Source of the DNA: Flavobacteriaceae bacterium UBA5534
Lineage (GTDB): Bacteria > Bacteroidota > Bacteroidia > Flavobacteriales > Flavobacteriaceae
Reading direction: 5' to 3'
Length of the DNA: 64,000 nt
Assembly (NCBI GenBank): GCA_002426015.1
Contig: DINS01000008.1
Coordinates: forward strand, 186,001-250,000
This document shows, piece after piece, positions 62,343 through 64,000 of the stretch (positions are counted from its first letter, which is position 1; each line of letters opens with the position of its first letter). Both the position numbers and the translations under genes were made by a program. Under the pieces are notes generated by a model. It was not told the origin of the DNA. It saw nothing but the letters and a program-made list of their open reading frames with translations, and searched no databases.

Positions 62343-63045
62343 GATTTTCGGTTAAAATGGATGCAATGGCGTGTTCAAAATCGGGTTGATCGGTTTTGGT
62401 TTTGAGTTCGTTGATGCTTCCTTTAAAATAAATTTTTCCTTCTAATAAAAAGACGATTTCATCAGATACTTCCTCGACAAAACTCATGATGTGAGAAGTA
62501 ATCAAGATGGTTTTTCCTTTTTCTTTTTCGGCTTGTATCAAATTTTTGAGACGTATCAATGAAATCGGATCCAAACCAGAGGTTGGCTCGTCGAGTATAA
62601 TCAATGGACTATCGAACATAAAGGTCAATACCAAATTGACTTTCTGTTTGGTACCACCTGAAAGATTGCCCAATTTTTTATCTAAAAATGGTTCCAATTT
62701 GAACAGACTGATCAATTGTTCATCAACCGTTGTTTTATTGCCTCTCAAATCTTTAATCATCGTGATGAGTTCTTTCACTTTCAGATTGCTCGGAAAATTT
62801 GCAATTTGTGGCAAATAATCTATTTGGTATCTATAATTAGAGCCATGCTTGATGTTTTTCCCAAGTACAGAAATAGTACCTTTATTAGGAATGACCATTC
62901 CCAGCAAACATTTAATAAGGGTAGTTTTACCTGAACCATTGGGTCCAAGCACCGCAAATATGCCGCCTTCGCCAATCTCTAGATTGACACCACTTAAGAC
63001 TTCGTTCTTGCCAAATTTTTTATGTAAATCTTGAATGCTTACCAT
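62335..63045 (-). CDS. nosF: ABC ATPase of the nitrous oxide reductase maturation system (NosF)
   Basis: 236 residues. Walker A G-P-N-G-S-G-K-T-T, signature L-S-G-G-T-K-Q-K, Walker B L-I-I-L-D-E-P-T-S-G-L-D and H-loop T-S-H. Assigned NosF because of nosD directly upstream (7-base overlap) and nosY directly downstream. Confidence 0.9.
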   Translation of the reverse strand: MVSIQDLHKKFGKNEVLSGVNLEIGEGGIFAVLGPNGSGKTTLIKCLLGMVIPNKGTISVLGKNIKHGSNYRYQIDYLPQIANFPSNLKVKELITMIKDLRGNKTTVDEQLISLFKLEPFLDKKLGNLSGGTKQKVNLVLTFMFDSPLIILDEPTSGLDPISLIRLKNLIQAEKEKGKTILITSHIMSFVEEVSDEIVFLLEGKIYFKGSINELKTKTDQPDFEHAIASILTENHA

Positions 63046-64000
63046 TCTATTTTTTTCATTTTAGGGTTATTGTCCAACAAATTGTCTGGTGTAAATACTG
63101 GCGATACCTTTTCGGAAAAATCGATGATATCGATAAATAAACTGCGCAGTAGAATGATGGTTTCTGGTGTTCTGTTAACGATATAAGAAAACAGCTTTAC
63201 TGGTCTGTAGGGTACATCTCCAATACCATTTTTATCTAAATCGTAACCAGTATAATTGCTCCAATAATTTTTATCGAACACATTATCATTGATATTGCTG
63301 TTATAAGAGATATCAAAAGAATTGTACAAAAAGTTATTGCTCAAAAAACTATTGGTATAACACGCACCTCTCACTTTGATGGCCCAACCGTTATTGATAA
63401 AGTTGTTATTTTTATAAACGATTCTATTAGAGCCTTCGATGTTGATTCCGATGGTGTTTTCTTCGAAGGTGTTGCCGATGATTTCAGCATCGTTGATTTC
63501 CTTCAATAACATTCCGTAAGATGCTGTTCCCCAATTTTCCTTAAAAATATTATTGTACATCTTTATTTTTTTGGAAAACATGACCGCTACTCCTGCGCCA
63601 TTGCTTTCAAATGTATTGTCTCTATAAATATCATTATTGGAAAACATAAAGTGCAATCCGTAACGAAGGTTATTGGCTGATACATTATTCTTAATAGTGC
63701 AATCATCAGAAAATTCGAGATAAATGCCATCTCTAACACGCTCTACATAGTTATGTTCAATCAAAATATTCTTGCTGTACCACAATTGAATGCCGTTACC
63801 AGAATTGTATTCTTCAATGGCATCGCCAATGATTTTATTGTGAAACACTTTTCCATCTCTTGCTTTTTCGAGATAAATACCAAAAAACAGTTTTTCCAAT
63901 ACCACATTTTGAATCAAAAAATTCTTACATTTTTGTACGCGAATCGCTGCGTAATCTTCAGTGTAACTGGTTCCGACATTGATGATAAACAATCCATCCA
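63039..64000 (-). CDS. nosD: Nitrous oxide reductase maturation protein NosD, start outside window
   Basis: At least 317 residues of right-handed beta-helix (CASH/NosD repeats: N-V-S-A-N-N-L-R-Y-G-L-H-F-M-F-S, N-T-F-E-E-N-T-I-G-I-N-I-E-G-S). The family is normally over 400 residues and the reading frame stays open to the right edge, so the N-terminus and signal peptide are missing. In the periplasm it works with NosFY to supply the CuZ site; NosL and NosZ should lie beyond the edge. Confidence 0.9.
   Translation of the reverse strand, partial: DGLFIINVGTSYTEDYAAIRVQKCKNFLIQNVVLEKLFFGIYLEKARDGKVFHNKIIGDAIEEYNSGNGIQLWYSKNILIEHNYVERVRDGIYLEFSDDCTIKNNVSANNLRYGLHFMFSNNDIYRDNTFESNGAGVAVMFSKKIKMYNNIFKENWGTASYGMLLKEINDAEIIGNTFEENTIGINIEGSNRIVYKNNNFINNGWAIKVRGACYTNSFLSNNFLYNSFDISYNSNINDNVFDKNYWSNYTGYDLDKNGIGDVPYRPVKLFSYIVNRTPETIILLRSLFIDIIDFSEKVSPVFTPDNLLDNNPKMKKIEW

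Overview
The window is chromosomal DNA of a member of the Bacteroidota, almost certainly a marine-type Flavobacteriaceae. The signs are AT-rich sequence, promoters of the TAnnTTTG (-7) type instead of TATAAT, no Shine-Dalgarno dependence, a type IX secretion (T9SS) C-terminal sorting domain, a fused CcoN-CcoO cbb3 oxidase, type-B L31 and several families typical of this group (DUF4199, DUF6263, DUF6265, YwqK-like MORN repeats). The genus cannot be fixed from the sequence alone. I see no tRNA, rRNA, CRISPR array, transposase or prophage gene. Genes are tightly packed and no gene-free stretch exceeds 300 bases; the longest are 15886-16173 and 33335-33589.

Layout. 1-10.5 kb: small envelope and housekeeping genes (DUF6263 protein, TPR protein, thioredoxin-like protein, lytic transglycosylase, alpha/beta hydrolase, GNAT-like protein, tRNA-modifying MtaB, a peptide-binding lipoprotein, a leftward operon with a GlmU-like nucleotidyltransferase, and ribosomal protein L31). 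10.7-15.9 kb: DUF4199 protein, glycosyltransferase 2, phosphohexomutase and an MsbA-like ABC exporter. 16.2-17.7 kb: an ECF sigma factor, a putative anti-sigma factor and a small secreted helical protein. 17.7-25.8 kb: a Ycf48-like lipoprotein, an RsmB-type rRNA methyltransferase, a T9SS-exported endonuclease I and PurL. 25.9-33.3 kb: an accessory stretch with a PAS-LuxR regulator, five secreted proteins that mostly lack a recognisable family but seem to share a small domain, a MORN-repeat protein, an LRR-like protein and an AraC regulator. 33.6-41.3 kb: a fatty-acid beta-oxidation block (acyl-CoA ligase, MarR regulator, FadB/J-type fusion, thiolase, acyl-CoA dehydrogenase). 41.4-48.6 kb: a DUF6265 protein, M28 peptidase, YdeI-like protein, a membrane-anchored unknown and a large BNR/VPS10 propeller protein.

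48.6-64 kb is a microaerobic/anaerobic respiration and copper region. An FNR-like regulator is divergent from ccoI-ccoS-ccoNO-ccoQ-ccoP-ccoG-ccoH-safE (cbb3 oxidase and its copper and assembly factors). On the opposite strand, nosD (cut by the window edge), nosF and nosY for nitrous-oxide-reductase maturation are followed by a cysteine-motif membrane protein, a Met/His/Cys-rich lipoprotein and a TonB-dependent copper receptor. 

The most informative signal found is regulatory. Three promoters, in front of ccoI, in front of ccoS-ccoNO and in front of the copper operon, each carry an ATGAT-N4-ATCAT-like FNR box whose centre lies exactly 33 bases upstream of the centre of a TAnnTTTG-like element, with no TTG at -33. 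This is the class II activator layout. It implies that copper acquisition, cbb3 assembly and probably N2O reduction answer to one oxygen sensor, and that sensor keeps only three of the four E. coli FNR cluster cysteines. A second clear signal is a perfect 28-bp palindrome next to the promoter of the MarR gene and beta-oxidation operon.
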